Of a stretch of 64,000 nt of DNA, positions 35,480-44,407 are shown one piece after another. Position numbers and translations under genes: made by a program. This DNA is from Novosphingobium sp. SG751A. GTDB lineage: Bacteria; Pseudomonadota; Alphaproteobacteria; Sphingomonadales; Sphingomonadaceae. The notes beneath the pieces were generated by a model, which did not search any database, was not told the origin of the DNA, and saw only the letters and a list, made by a program, of their open reading frames with translations. Location of the stretch: NCBI RefSeq assembly GCF_013149295.1, contig NZ_JABGCB010000004.1, positions 1-64,000 on the forward strand, written 5' to 3'. Each line of letters begins with the position of its first letter. Position 1 is the first letter of the stretch.

Positions 35480-36636
35480 TGGATGCCCCCCGCCAGCAAA
35501 ACTGGCCGATGATCGGCGGGATTGCCGCCGCCGCCGCTCTGGCCAGTTTCGGCATCGCCCGCTGGACTGCGCCCACCGCGCCTGCGCCGGTGGAGGCCAA
35601 ACCTGCGGCCAAAGCCGGGCCGGTCGAGCTGACCCTGCCCGACGCCTATCTGCAAACGGCCAATATCGTCATCGGCAAGGTTGAGGCCAGCGGCGCTGGG
35701 GGTGAGATCCTTGCACCCGCCCATGTCGCGGCCAGCCCGCAGGGCGAGGCTATCGTGGTGGCGCGCGCCTCGGGCGCGCTTGCGCGGATCACTAAGCGGC
35801 TTGGCGACAGCGTGCGGGCCGGGGAAACATTGGCGCTGGTCGAGAGTCTGGACGCTGCCGGTTTTTCCGCCGATCGCAGCGTGGCCGCCTCCAAAGCCGA
35901 GCAGGCGCGCCGGGTCTATGAACGCGAATTTAGCTTGTTTAAACAGGGTGTTACTCCGCGTCAGGATATGGAGGCCGCCCAATCGGCGCTGGCCGTGGCG
36001 CAGGCCGAGGCACGCCGCGCCGCGGCCGTGGCCCGCGCCGCCCATGTCAGCGGGCCGGGCGGAACCGTGGCCATTGTCAGCCCCATCGCGGGCCGGATCA
36101 CCGCGCAGGACGCGACGCTGGGCGCCTATGTCGAGCCGCAGGCCGAATTGTTCCGCGTGGCCGCCGATGGCGCGATGCAGGTCGAGGCCGCCGTGGGTCC
36201 GCTCGACGCGCGCCGCATCGCGCCGGGCGATCCGGTCAGCATCGCGTTGGCCACAGGCGCCACGGTGGCGGGCAAGGTCCGCTCGATCACCCCGACCCTC
36301 AATGGCGCCAGTCAGGCCGCAACCGTGGTGATCGTGCCCGATACGCTCTCTTCGCTGCTGATCGGGCAAGGGCTTCAGGTCCGTATTCGCGCCGGCGTGG
36401 CGGGCGGCAAGGTCGGCCTTTCCGTACCGGAGGAGGCGGTGCAGGTGCTTGACGGCCGCGATGTGGTGTTTCTGCGCACCAAGGGCGGCTTTCGCGCCCA
36501 GCCGGTGCTGGTGGGTGCGCGCAGTGGGGGCATGGCGCAGATCCTGTCGGGCATCGAGGCAGGCGCTGCCATCGCTACGCGCAACGCCTTCTTGCTCAAG
36601 GCCGAAGCCACCAAGGGCGCCGGGGAAGAGGAATGA
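35479..36636 (+). CDS. RND efflux periplasmic adaptor, CzcB/CnrB-like
   Basis: A 385-residue membrane-fusion protein. It has an N-terminal anchor helix (WPMIGGIAAAAALASFGIARW), a barrel-sandwich (lipoyl-like) domain with ARASGALARITKRLGDSVRAGETLALVES, a helical hairpin with ARRVYEREFSLFKQGVTPRQDME, and the beta-barrel with SPIAGRITAQDATLGAYVEPQAELFRVAADG. The CzcB-type C-terminal domain follows. ATG at 35479 overlaps the CzcC stop by one base; CGGAG is 6 bases upstream. It bridges CzcA-type pump and CzcC-type channel. Confidence 0.92.
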   Translation: MDAPRQQNWPMIGGIAAAAALASFGIARWTAPTAPAPVEAKPAAKAGPVELTLPDAYLQTANIVIGKVEASGAGGEILAPAHVAASPQGEAIVVARASGALARITKRLGDSVRAGETLALVESLDAAGFSADRSVAASKAEQARRVYEREFSLFKQGVTPRQDMEAAQSALAVAQAEARRAAAVARAAHVSGPGGTVAIVSPIAGRITAQDATLGAYVEPQAELFRVAADGAMQVEAAVGPLDARRIAPGDPVSIALATGATVAGKVRSITPTLNGASQAATVVIVPDTLSSLLIGQGLQVRIRAGVAGGKVGLSVPEEAVQVLDGRDVVFLRTKGGFRAQPVLVGARSGGMAQILSGIEAGAAIATRNAFLLKAEATKGAGEEE

Positions 36637-39600
36637 TGGCACGCATCCTTGCCGCCTCGGTTCATGGGCGATGGCTGGTGTTGTTCATTACAACGGTGGT
36701 GGCCGCGATCGGCGCGTGGCAGCTCAACCTGCTGCCCATCGACGTCACGCCTGATATCACCAACAAGCAGGTGCAGATCAACACGATCATCGAGACGCTC
36801 TCGCCGGTCGAGGTGGAAAAGCGCGTCACCTTTCCCATCGAGACCGCGCTGTCCGGCCTTGATGGCGTGGAAAGTACGCGCTCCTTTTCGCGCAACGGGT
36901 TCAGTCAGGTCACGGTGATCTTCAAGGAAAGCGCCGACCTCTATTTCATGCGCCAGCAGGTCCGCGAAAGGCTGGATCAGGCCCGCGCCAGCCTGCCCAC
37001 AGGGGCGCAGCCGCAGATGGGGCCGGTCTCGACCGGTCTTGGCGAAATCTTTCACTATAGCGTTGAATTTATTCACCCTGATGGCAAGGGTGCCCCTCGC
37101 CGTGACGGCAAGCCGGGGTGGCAAAGCGATGGTGCTTTCCTGACCGATCAGGGCGAGCGTCTGACCGACCGGGTCTCGCAACTGGCCTATCTGCGCACGG
37201 TGCAGGACTGGATCGTGCGGCCGCAATTGCGCACCGTGGCGGGTGTGGCTGATGTCGACTCGCTGGGCGGCTATGTGAAGGAATATCTGGTCGAACCCGA
37301 CCCGGCCAAGACGGCGGCTTTCGGCATTTCCTATGATGATCTGGCCGATGCCTTGGAAAAGGCCAATGTCTCGGTGGGCGCCAATTATATCCAGCGTTCG
37401 GGCGAAGCCTATCTGGTGCGTGCCGATGCGCGGGTCCATTCGATCGACGAGATCGCCCGCGCGGTGGTGGCCACGCGTGGCGGCGTGCCGATCACGGTTG
37501 GGCAAGTGGCCCGCGTCGAAATCGGGGGCGAATTGCGGCGCGGCGCGGCCAGTCGCGATGGCCATGAAACGGTGATTGGATCGGCGCTGATGCTGGTGGG
37601 CGCGAACAGCCGGACCGTGGCGGGCGCGGTGGGCACCAAATTGCAGGAGATCGCGCGGACGCTGCCGCCCGGTATCGCCATCGTGCCGACCCTCGACCGT
37701 TCGCAACTGGTGCTGGCGACAATCACCACGGTGGCGAAAAATCTGGCCGAGGGGGCGGGGCTGGTGATCGTCATCCTCTTCGTCCTGCTGGGCAACTGGC
37801 GCGCGGCGCTGATCGCCACGCTGGTCATTCCGCTTTCGCTGCTGGTCAGCGCGATTGGCATGAACGGGCTGCATATTTCGGGCAATCTGATGAGCCTTGG
37901 CGCGCTGGACTTCGGCCTCATCATCGATGGCGCGGTGATCATCGTCGAAAACAGCCTGCGCCGTCTGGCCGAGAGGCAGGCGCATGAAGGGCGTTTGCTC
38001 ACCCTTGGCGAAAGGCTGGACGAGGTCATCGCCTCGTCGAAGGAAATGGTCCGCCCCACCGTCTATGGCCAGATCGTGATCTTCCTCGTCTTCCTGCCCT
38101 GCCTGACGTTTCAGGGGGTGGAGGGCAAGATGTTCTCGCCCATGGTCATCACGCTGATGCTGGCGCTGGCCTCGGCTTTTGTGCTTTCGCTGACCTTTGT
38201 GCCTGCGCTGATTGCGGTGATGTTCACCGGCTCGGTCGAGGACAAGGAAGTGCGCATAATTGTCGCGGCCAAGCATCGCTATGAACCTTGGCTGCGCCGG
38301 GCGGTGGCGCGGCCGGGGCCGTTTATCGGCGCGGGGCTGGGGATTTTGCTGCTGGGCGTGGTGACCTTCCTTTTCGTCGGGCGCGAGTTCATGCCGACGC
38401 TCGATGAGCAGAACCTCAACCTCTCCTCGGTGCGCATCCCCTCGACTACGATTGAGAAATCGGTCGAGATGGACCTGCCCATCGAGCGCGCTTTGCTGAC
38501 CTTGCCGGAAGTGAAAACCGTCTATTCCAAGGCGGGCACGGCCAGCCTTGCCGCCGATCCGATGCCGCCCAATGCCTCGGACAATTATGTGATTCTGAAA
38601 CCGAAATCCGAGTGGCCCGAAGGCGTCACCACCAAGGATCAGGTGATCGAACGCATCCGCAAGAAGATGGAGGCGATGGTCGGAAACGCCTATGACGCAA
38701 CCCAGCCCATCGAGATGCGTTTCAACGAACTCATCGGCGGCGTGCGCAGCGATGTTGCGGTCAAGCTCTATGGCGACGACCTCGACGTAATGGCCCGCAA
38801 CGCGAAAGACATCGCGGCGGTGCTGAAGAAAGTGCCCGGCGCGGTGGATGTGCGCGTGGCGCAGACCGGCGGCTTTCCGACCTTTGACATTGCCTTCGAC
38901 CGGGCAGCGATTGCCCGTTATGGCCTGACCATGGAGGGCGTGGCGAACACGGTTTCGGCGGCGCTGGGTGGGCGCAGCGCGGGGCAGATTTTCGAGGGCG
39001 ACCGGCGTTTCGATATTGTCGTGCGGCTGCCCGCCGATCAGCGCGACAATCTCGATCTGCTGGGCGCGCTGCCGGTCCCGCTGTCGGCTGGTGGCGCTTC
39101 GGTGCCTCTGCGCGAACTGGCGCAATTCCGCTTTACCGAAGGGCTGAACGAAGTCAGCCGCGACAACGGCAAGCGCCGCATCTATGTCGAGGCCAATGTT
39201 TCGGGTCGCGATCTGGGCAGTTTCGTCGATGAGGCCCAGCAGCGGATCGGTGAAAAAGTCCGCCTCGCGCCGGGCGAATATATCGAATGGGGCGGCCAGT
39301 TCCAAAATCTTCAGGCGGCCACCCAGCGCCTGATGATCATCGTGCCTTTGTGCTTCATCCTGATCGCCGCCGCTCTTTACATGGCCATCGGCAGCCTGTC
39401 TTTGACCGCCACGGTTTTGACGGCGGTGCCCATGGCGCTGGCAGGTGGAGTCTTTGCGATTGCCTTGCGTGGGATACCGTTTTCGATCTCGGCTTCGGTG
39501 GGCTTTATCGCGGTGTCGGGTGTGGCGGTTCTCAATGGGCTGGTGCTGATTTCCGCGATCCGCAAGCGGATGGCCGAGGGGCTGGACAGCGATGCCGCCG

Positions 39601-39833
39601 TGATCGCGGGCGCGATGGAGCGAGTTCGCCCGGTGCTGATGACGGCGCTGGTGGCCAGCCTGGGTTTCGTGCCGATGGCGATTGCGACCGGCACCGGGGC
39701 CGAGGTGCAAAAGCCGCTGGCCACGGTGGTGGTGGGCGGATTGCTGACCGCGACGGTGCTGACGCTTTTTGTGCTGCCGGCGCTGTGCGGATGGCTTTTG
39801 CGGCGCGAGAAAGATGCGCCGGAAAGGGGCTGA
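36633..39833 (+). CDS. Heavy-metal efflux RND transporter, CzcA/CnrA family
   Basis: A 1066-residue RND pump of normal length. The central membrane helix IV carries DFGLIIDGAVIIVEN, the proton-relay pattern of divalent-metal (HME1/HME2-type) pumps; the Cu/Ag pumps lack it. Other hallmarks are LPIDVTPDITNKQVQINT near the N-terminus, the GREFMPTLDEQNLNLSS segment, and the C-terminal SVGFIAVSGVAVLNGLVLIS. It starts ATGA-overlapped with the adaptor gene. Cobalt, nickel, zinc or cadmium are the candidate ions. The CnrYXH-like regulators and the Ni-linked HupE neighbour favour Ni/Co. Confidence 0.93.
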   Translation: MMARILAASVHGRWLVLFITTVVAAIGAWQLNLLPIDVTPDITNKQVQINTIIETLSPVEVEKRVTFPIETALSGLDGVESTRSFSRNGFSQVTVIFKESADLYFMRQQVRERLDQARASLPTGAQPQMGPVSTGLGEIFHYSVEFIHPDGKGAPRRDGKPGWQSDGAFLTDQGERLTDRVSQLAYLRTVQDWIVRPQLRTVAGVADVDSLGGYVKEYLVEPDPAKTAAFGISYDDLADALEKANVSVGANYIQRSGEAYLVRADARVHSIDEIARAVVATRGGVPITVGQVARVEIGGELRRGAASRDGHETVIGSALMLVGANSRTVAGAVGTKLQEIARTLPPGIAIVPTLDRSQLVLATITTVAKNLAEGAGLVIVILFVLLGNWRAALIATLVIPLSLLVSAIGMNGLHISGNLMSLGALDFGLIIDGAVIIVENSLRRLAERQAHEGRLLTLGERLDEVIASSKEMVRPTVYGQIVIFLVFLPCLTFQGVEGKMFSPMVITLMLALASAFVLSLTFVPALIAVMFTGSVEDKEVRIIVAAKHRYEPWLRRAVARPGPFIGAGLGILLLGVVTFLFVGREFMPTLDEQNLNLSSVRIPSTTIEKSVEMDLPIERALLTLPEVKTVYSKAGTASLAADPMPPNASDNYVILKPKSEWPEGVTTKDQVIERIRKKMEAMVGNAYDATQPIEMRFNELIGGVRSDVAVKLYGDDLDVMARNAKDIAAVLKKVPGAVDVRVAQTGGFPTFDIAFDRAAIARYGLTMEGVANTVSAALGGRSAGQIFEGDRRFDIVVRLPADQRDNLDLLGALPVPLSAGGASVPLRELAQFRFTEGLNEVSRDNGKRRIYVEANVSGRDLGSFVDEAQQRIGEKVRLAPGEYIEWGGQFQNLQAATQRLMIIVPLCFILIAAALYMAIGSLSLTATVLTAVPMALAGGVFAIALRGIPFSISASVGFIAVSGVAVLNGLVLISAIRKRMAEGLDSDAAVIAGAMERVRPVLMTALVASLGFVPMAIATGTGAEVQKPLATVVVGGLLTATVLTLFVLPALCGWLLRREKDAPERG

Positions 39834-40060
39834 AACAGCATGACATCGACCTGCCGGCAACCGCACTTTCGTCCGCCTTTCGCGGGCCGGGTTCGGGGCA
39901 GTTTGGCATCGGTTATATATGCCGCGCCGCATGGCAAATTTGTGACCGCATTCCGTGGCGCGCGCAAATTCGGCAGCCGACCCGTAAAACTGCCCATAAG
40001 CTGTCCATTCCAACGGGCGAAAAGGGCCTGAAACTGCCGCAAAACGGGGAGTTCGTGACA
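39834..40060 (+). other. Gap between the pump gene and the DUF4198 gene
   Basis: No gene is supported in these 227 bases. A 9-base inverted repeat, GGGCAGTTT (39896-39904) and AAACTGCCC (39987-39995), brackets a TATATA-containing stretch (about 39914). The spacing is too wide for a simple terminator. A separate promoter for the accessory genes is possible. The ATG of the next gene has GGGGAG 10 bases upstream. Confidence 0.35.
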
Positions 40061-40822
40061 ATGATTACCTCTCGCAAAATGTCGGGTCGCAAGCTCCTGT
40101 TCGGGGTGGGGCTGATGGTGGGATTGACCGCGCTGGCCCCGGTGGCCGATGCCCATGGCATCTGGTTTGCGCAACGGGCGCGGCAATTGGCGCTGGTCTA
40201 TGGCGTGGGTGCCGATGATCTGGATGCGGTCAAGCGTCTGCCGTTGATCAATGCCGTCAAAGGCTTTGATGCGCAGGGGTTGCCGGTCAAGGTTTCCTTG
40301 CGCACGGCGGGCATTGTGCCGGTGGTGGACAGCGACGAACCCGTCGCTATCGTGGCCGCCGCCATGGACTATGGCCTGTGGACCAAGACGCCCGATGGCG
40401 AATGGCACAATAAGGGCCGCGATGAAGTGCCCAATGCCACGCTGGCCGAACATAACTGGAAATATGCCGTCCATCTGACCCAGATGCCGACGAAGCCTGT
40501 GCCTTTGATCGAGGGGCACACATTGCAACTGGTGCCCGCGACCACGGCGATCCCGCAGAAGATGGGCGAGCCCTTCACCGTGCGCGCCATGTATAAGGGC
40601 AAGCCGATAGCGGGCGCGACGATCATGTCCGATTACGTCAACGATCCCGATGAGGCAGGCGTGAAAACCGGCCCCGACGGCACGGCCACGATCAAGCTGC
40701 GCAATCAGGGCATCAATGTGATCATGGCGATCTATGTCGGCCCGGCCGATGATGCGAAGAAGGCCGACCACAGCGAATATCGCTCCTCGCTTTCCTTCGT
40801 TCTGCCCCACGCGCCGGAATAA
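40061..40822 (+). CDS. DUF4198 domain-containing periplasmic protein
   Basis: A 253-residue secreted protein: signal peptide ending DAHG (about residue 32), then the DUF4198 fold of NikM/NikK-like periplasmic proteins. HGIWFAQR at the mature N-terminus contains the conserved early histidine, and later segments VRAMYKGKPIAGATIM and GTATIKLRNQGINVIMAIY match the carboxypeptidase-regulatory-like C-terminal fold. Such proteins bind or help move divalent metals. The ATG at 40061 is preferred to in-frame starts inside czcA. First of four accessory genes downstream of the efflux pump. Confidence 0.85.
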   Translation: MITSRKMSGRKLLFGVGLMVGLTALAPVADAHGIWFAQRARQLALVYGVGADDLDAVKRLPLINAVKGFDAQGLPVKVSLRTAGIVPVVDSDEPVAIVAAAMDYGLWTKTPDGEWHNKGRDEVPNATLAEHNWKYAVHLTQMPTKPVPLIEGHTLQLVPATTAIPQKMGEPFTVRAMYKGKPIAGATIMSDYVNDPDEAGVKTGPDGTATIKLRNQGINVIMAIYVGPADDAKKADHSEYRSSLSFVLPHAPE

Positions 40823-40848
40823 TCCCTTTTTAGTCAGGAGTTTTCATC

Positions 40849-41220
40849 ATGACGAAGAAATTCTTTGCCGCAACTCTCGCCTTTATTGCGATCCCCGGCA
40901 TCGCCGTCGCCCATGGCAGTATGAAGCCCCAGCATGGCGGCATGGTGCAAATGTCGGGCGAAACCGTGATCGAACTGGTGTCCACCCCCAAGGGCATCGA
41001 CGTCTATCTGACCGATGAGGATGAGCCGGTTGCCGCCGCCGGTTACACCGCCAAGCTGACCCAGACCGCGGGCGGGGCCAAGACCGAGGCCGTGCTGACC
41101 CTGGCAGGCGCCAACAAGCTGAGCGCGGCAGGTTTCAAGCCTGTGAAAGGCGCCAAGTTGGTCGTCGCGCTGATCGACAAATCGGGCGCGAAGATCTTTG
41201 CGACCTTTCAGGCAAACTAA
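40849..41220 (+). CDS. Small periplasmic protein with N-terminal histidine/methionine motif
   Basis: A 123-residue secreted protein (signal peptide MTKKFFAATLAFIAIPGIAVA). The mature N-terminus HGSMKPQHGGMVQMSGE is rich in His and Met, a likely metal-binding segment. The rest is beta-rich (VIELVSTPKGIDVYLTDEDEPVAA). Its GGAG-TTTTCATC-ATG leader is nearly identical to that before the czcC start. No named family is recognised. It is 26 bases after the DUF4198 gene and 12 bases before the HupE-like gene, and a metal-buffering role is inferred. Confidence 0.75.
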   Translation: MTKKFFAATLAFIAIPGIAVAHGSMKPQHGGMVQMSGETVIELVSTPKGIDVYLTDEDEPVAAAGYTAKLTQTAGGAKTEAVLTLAGANKLSAAGFKPVKGAKLVVALIDKSGAKIFATFQAN

Positions 41221-41232
41221 AGGCAGGTCAGC

Positions 41233-41949
41233 ATGAAAAGCGTGATCCATCCTTCACCGATGAGACGGGTCACGCCGATACTCACCGGATTGGTTCTGGC
41301 CGTCCTTGCCTCGCCACTGATGGCCCATGGTGTGAACGAGAATGACAAGGCGTTTATCGAGGGGGCCTCGGGCGTCAACATCATTCCCTATATGTATCTG
41401 GGCGCCAAACATATGGTGACCGGCTATGACCATCTGTTGTTTCTGGCCGGGGTGATCTTCTTTCTCTATCGGCTGAAGGATGTGGCGGCCTATGTCACGC
41501 TGTTTGCCGTGGGGCACAGCACGACGCTGCTGTTGGGCGTGATGCTGGATATTCGCGCCAATCCTTTCCTGATCGATGCGATCATCGGATTGTCGGTGGT
41601 GTACAAGGCCATCGACAATCTGGATGGCTTTCGCACATGGTTCGGCTTTGCGCCCAATCCCAAGGCGGCGGTGCTGATTTTCGGCTTCTTCCACGGTTTT
41701 GGTCTGGCCACCAAACTTCAGGAGCTGACGCTGGCGCGCGATGGCATGTTCGCCAATCTGGTCAGTTTTAACATCGGGGTGGAAATGGGCCAGTTCATGG
41801 CGCTGACCGTCATCCTGTTGCTGATGAACCTCTGGCGGCTGAGCGACAGTTTCCGGCGCAGCGCCATTCTTGCCAATGCCGCGCTGATGACGGCTGGTTT
41901 TGTCCTGATCGGTTACCAGTTGACCGGCTATTTCTCAAAAGGGGTCTGA
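41233..41949 (+). CDS. HupE/UreJ family membrane protein
   Basis: A 238-residue membrane protein with a signal peptide (cleavage near LMAHG) and about six helices. The HupE/UreJ signatures are YLGAKHMVTGYDHLLFLAGVIFF, VGHSTTLLLG and FGFFHGFGLATKL, carrying several membrane-embedded histidines and aspartates. Family members are nickel/cobalt-linked permease-like proteins. ATG is 12 bases after the previous stop; its stop overlaps the next start by one base. Together with the DUF4198 gene it suggests import or homeostasis to balance the efflux pump. Confidence 0.87.
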   Translation: MKSVIHPSPMRRVTPILTGLVLAVLASPLMAHGVNENDKAFIEGASGVNIIPYMYLGAKHMVTGYDHLLFLAGVIFFLYRLKDVAAYVTLFAVGHSTTLLLGVMLDIRANPFLIDAIIGLSVVYKAIDNLDGFRTWFGFAPNPKAAVLIFGFFHGFGLATKLQELTLARDGMFANLVSFNIGVEMGQFMALTVILLLMNLWRLSDSFRRSAILANAALMTAGFVLIGYQLTGYFSKGV

Positions 41950-42545
41950 TGATGACGACGATGATCGAACCTGCCGCCATCCGCCCTTCGCCTTCGGGCC
42001 TTGCCAAGGCCACGCTGGGCGCGGGCGTTGCGGCGGCGGCCATTCTCACGCTGTTCGTGCTGCCCGCTGAATATAATATCGATCCGACCGGAGCGGGGGC
42101 GGCGTTGGGGTTGAAGGGCATGGTGGCCCGCGCGCCGGAAAAGCCTGCCGCTGCGCCTGCCGGTGATGCGGTATCGACCACACCCAGCCGCCAGACCATC
42201 GAGCGCGCCACCCCTTGGCGACAGGATGAAATGACCATTACTCTGCCCCCGCACAGCGGACAGGAGATCAAGGCCCATATGGCCAAGGGCGACAGTTTCG
42301 TCTTTCGCTGGACTGCCACCGGCGGCCCAGTGAAAGCCGAGATGCATGGCGAGATCGAACATGCCGCCGAAGGGCAATTTACCGATTACTGGAAGGATAT
42401 GGCCAGCACCGGCGGCCAAGGTGATTTCACCGCCCCGTTTGAAGGCCGCCATGGTTGGTACTTCCGCAACAAGGGTGAGGTTCCGGTGAAGATCACAGTG
42501 AAAACCGAGGGCTTCTACAAGGACCTGTTTCAGCCCCACGAATAG
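41949..42545 (+). CDS. Membrane-anchored periplasmic protein of the metal cluster
   Basis: A 198-residue protein with one N-terminal membrane helix (AKATLGAGVAAAAILTLFVLPAEY, about 19-42) and a periplasmic domain. LPPHSGQEIKAHMAKGDSFVFRWTATGGPVKAEMHGE and YWKDM...GWYFRNKGEVPVKITVKTEG suggest a beta-sandwich. It has several His/Met/Glu clusters. The family is found as a transmembrane anchor protein next to HupE-like genes. Start overlaps the preceding stop by one base. It is the last gene of the metal cluster, ending 9 bases before the convergent fah stop. Confidence 0.75.
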   Translation: MMTTMIEPAAIRPSPSGLAKATLGAGVAAAAILTLFVLPAEYNIDPTGAGAALGLKGMVARAPEKPAAAPAGDAVSTTPSRQTIERATPWRQDEMTITLPPHSGQEIKAHMAKGDSFVFRWTATGGPVKAEMHGEIEHAAEGQFTDYWKDMASTGGQGDFTAPFEGRHGWYFRNKGEVPVKITVKTEGFYKDLFQPHE

Positions 42546-42554
42546 GTATGAGGT

Positions 42555-43847
42555 TTACCATGCCTGCTGCACCACGCCGCGACAGGGCCCAAAGCCGATG
42601 GCGCGATAGCCCTCGCGCATGGCGCGGGCATGGAGGGTGAGTTCGTCGCCATCCTCAAGGAAGCTGCGCTGCTCGCCGGTGGGGAGATTGACAGGGTGTT
42701 GGCCGCCTTGCGAGATTTCCATCAGGCTGCCCTTGCTGCCGGGGGCGGGGCCGGAGAGCGTGCCGGTGCCGAGCAGGTCGCCGGTATGCAGATCGCAGCC
42801 GTTCGAGGCGTGATGGGTGACGATCTGGCCTGCGGTCCAATACATCGCTTCCTGCGCCGTGCCCCGGCTCAATTCCAGCGGCCCCATGCCGCTTTCGCGC
42901 ATCGCCGCGCTGGCCAGCGTGACCGAGAGGGTAATGGATAGGGCGCCTCGTGCCTGATCCTGTGCATCCCAAAGATGGGGCAGGGGCGCGGGATCGCCCT
43001 CGGGCCGTGCTGGTTGCGCCACGCGGAAGGGGGCCAGCGCCTCGGCGGTGATGACCCATGGCGAGATGGTGGTGAGGAAACTCTTGGACAGGAAAGGGCC
43101 GAGGGGCTGATATTCCCACGCCTGAATATCGCGCGCGGACCAGTCGTTGAGCAGGCTGACCCCGGCGATCCGGTCCCACGCATCGCCAATCGGAATGGTT
43201 TGGCCAAGGGCATGGTCCCCGGCGATCCAGATGCCCAATTCGAGTTCGTAATCGAGGCGGCGGCAAGGAGCATAGGTTGGCTGATCGGCCTGAGGCGATT
43301 TGATCTGGCCCTTGGGGCGGGGCACCGGCGCGCCTGACACGCGGATCGAGCTGGCCCTGCCGTGATAGCCGATGGGCACATGCTTGTAATTGGGCAGCAG
43401 CGGATTGTCGGGACGAAACAGCTTGCCGATGTTGGTGGCATGATGAATGCCGACATAGAAATCGCTGTAATCGCCAATGGCAAAGGGCAGATGCAATTCA
43501 ACGCTTTGCGCAGGATAGAGCCATGGGCTGACCGCGCCTTGTTGCGCCGGATCGGTCAGCAGCGCGAAGAGCGCATGGCGCAAGGTCCGCCGCGTGACCG
43601 CATCAAGGCGAAACAGGGCGTTAAGCGTTTGCTCGGCCAATGCCGGGCGCAGGACATGGGGCAGCAGACCAGCCTCCGCCAGTCCCGCCAGATCGGCGAC
43701 ATAATCGCCAATCGCTGATCCAATCCGCCGCATTTCGCCCTCGCGCGAAAAGATCCCCAGCGGCAGGTTTTGGACCGGAAAGTCGCCATGGCCGTCGGCG
43801 CCCTCGACCCAGCTTGAGGCGGCGGCATCATGGGTGTGGTCGATCAC
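42555..43847 (-). CDS. fahA: Fumarylacetoacetase
   Basis: A 430-residue fumarylacetoacetate hydrolase, hydrolysing fumarylacetoacetate to fumarate and acetoacetate as the last step of tyrosine catabolism. The metal ligands are in YSDFYVGIHHATNIG (aspartate), LDYELELGIW (two glutamates) and LLNDWSARDIQAWEY (aspartate). The catalytic histidine is in the IHHA context, and the C-terminal GTGTLSGPAPGSKGSLMEI is characteristic. The start is GTG at 43847, overlapping the TGA of the VOC gene, with CGGAG 6 bases upstream; an in-frame codon at 43922 lies inside that gene. It lies third in the hppD-VOC-fahA unit. Confidence 0.93.
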   Translation of the reverse strand: MIDHTHDAAASSWVEGADGHGDFPVQNLPLGIFSREGEMRRIGSAIGDYVADLAGLAEAGLLPHVLRPALAEQTLNALFRLDAVTRRTLRHALFALLTDPAQQGAVSPWLYPAQSVELHLPFAIGDYSDFYVGIHHATNIGKLFRPDNPLLPNYKHVPIGYHGRASSIRVSGAPVPRPKGQIKSPQADQPTYAPCRRLDYELELGIWIAGDHALGQTIPIGDAWDRIAGVSLLNDWSARDIQAWEYQPLGPFLSKSFLTTISPWVITAEALAPFRVAQPARPEGDPAPLPHLWDAQDQARGALSITLSVTLASAAMRESGMGPLELSRGTAQEAMYWTAGQIVTHHASNGCDLHTGDLLGTGTLSGPAPGSKGSLMEISQGGQHPVNLPTGEQRSFLEDGDELTLHARAMREGYRAIGFGPCRGVVQQAW

Positions 43848-44407
43848 GCGCGATCTCCGTCGCCGGCGGGTTCCTGATGCAGCCATTCCGCATGGCGCGG
43901 CGCTCGCTTGGTCCGACTCCATTCCTCCAGCATCACCGGGGCCAGTTCGCGCAACTGCGCATATTGCTCGTCCGTACCGATGTTGCAGGCCAGTTCCAGT
44001 CGATGGCCATTGGGGTCGAAGAAATAGATCGAGCGGAAAATGCCGTGATAGGTCGGCCCCAGCACGTCGATCCCCTGCGCCTCGATATGCGCCTTGGCGG
44101 CCAGCAGGGCGGCTTCATCGGCCACCTCAAAGGCCAGATGCTGAACCCAGGCGGGCGTGTTGGGGTCGCGGCCCATCGCGGGCTGCTCCGGCAATTCGAA
44201 GAAGGCCAGCACATTGCCCCCGCCCGCATCGAGAAACACATGCATATAGGGATCGAAGGCCCCGGTGGAGGGCACATGATCCTCGGCAAAGGCGGTGGTA
44301 TAGGTCATGCCCAGCACGCGGCCATACCATTCCACCGTCTCTTTCGCATCTTGGCAGCGGTAGGCGACATGGTGGATACGCTGTAATGCGGGAGCCTGTG
44401 TCATCAT
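43844..44407 (-). CDS. VOC family protein in the tyrosine-degradation unit
   Basis: A 187-residue vicinal-oxygen-chelate (glyoxalase/dioxygenase-fold) protein. The first half has [24 protein letters not shown] with the metal histidine, the second [12 protein letters not shown] and a [13 protein letters not shown] motif with the final glutamate. It therefore has all the ligands of a working metal site. The first ATG overlaps the hppD stop as ATGA, and the stop overlaps the fahA GTG. The reaction is unknown. Its place between hppD and fahA suggests a step or side-reaction in homogentisate handling. Confidence 0.85.
   Translation of the reverse strand: MMTQAPALQRIHHVAYRCQDAKETVEWYGRVLGMTYTTAFAEDHVPSTGAFDPYMHVFLDAGGGNVLAFFELPEQPAMGRDPNTPAWVQHLAFEVADEAALLAAKAHIEAQGIDVLGPTYHGIFRSIYFFDPNGHRLELACNIGTDEQYAQLRELAPVMLEEWSRTKRAPRHAEWLHQEPAGDGDRA

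Noticed and set aside
36375..40061. A 1228-codon open frame on the minus strand opposite the czcB/czcA genes.
   Set aside because: It is antisense to genes with clear RND and adaptor motifs, has low-complexity His/Arg/Asp-rich composition and no domain. Such long shadows are common in high-GC genes.
39287..40822. A 511-codon version of the DUF4198 protein.
   Set aside because: The upstream half is out-of-frame czcA sequence. The signal peptide and GGGGAG site define the start at 40061.
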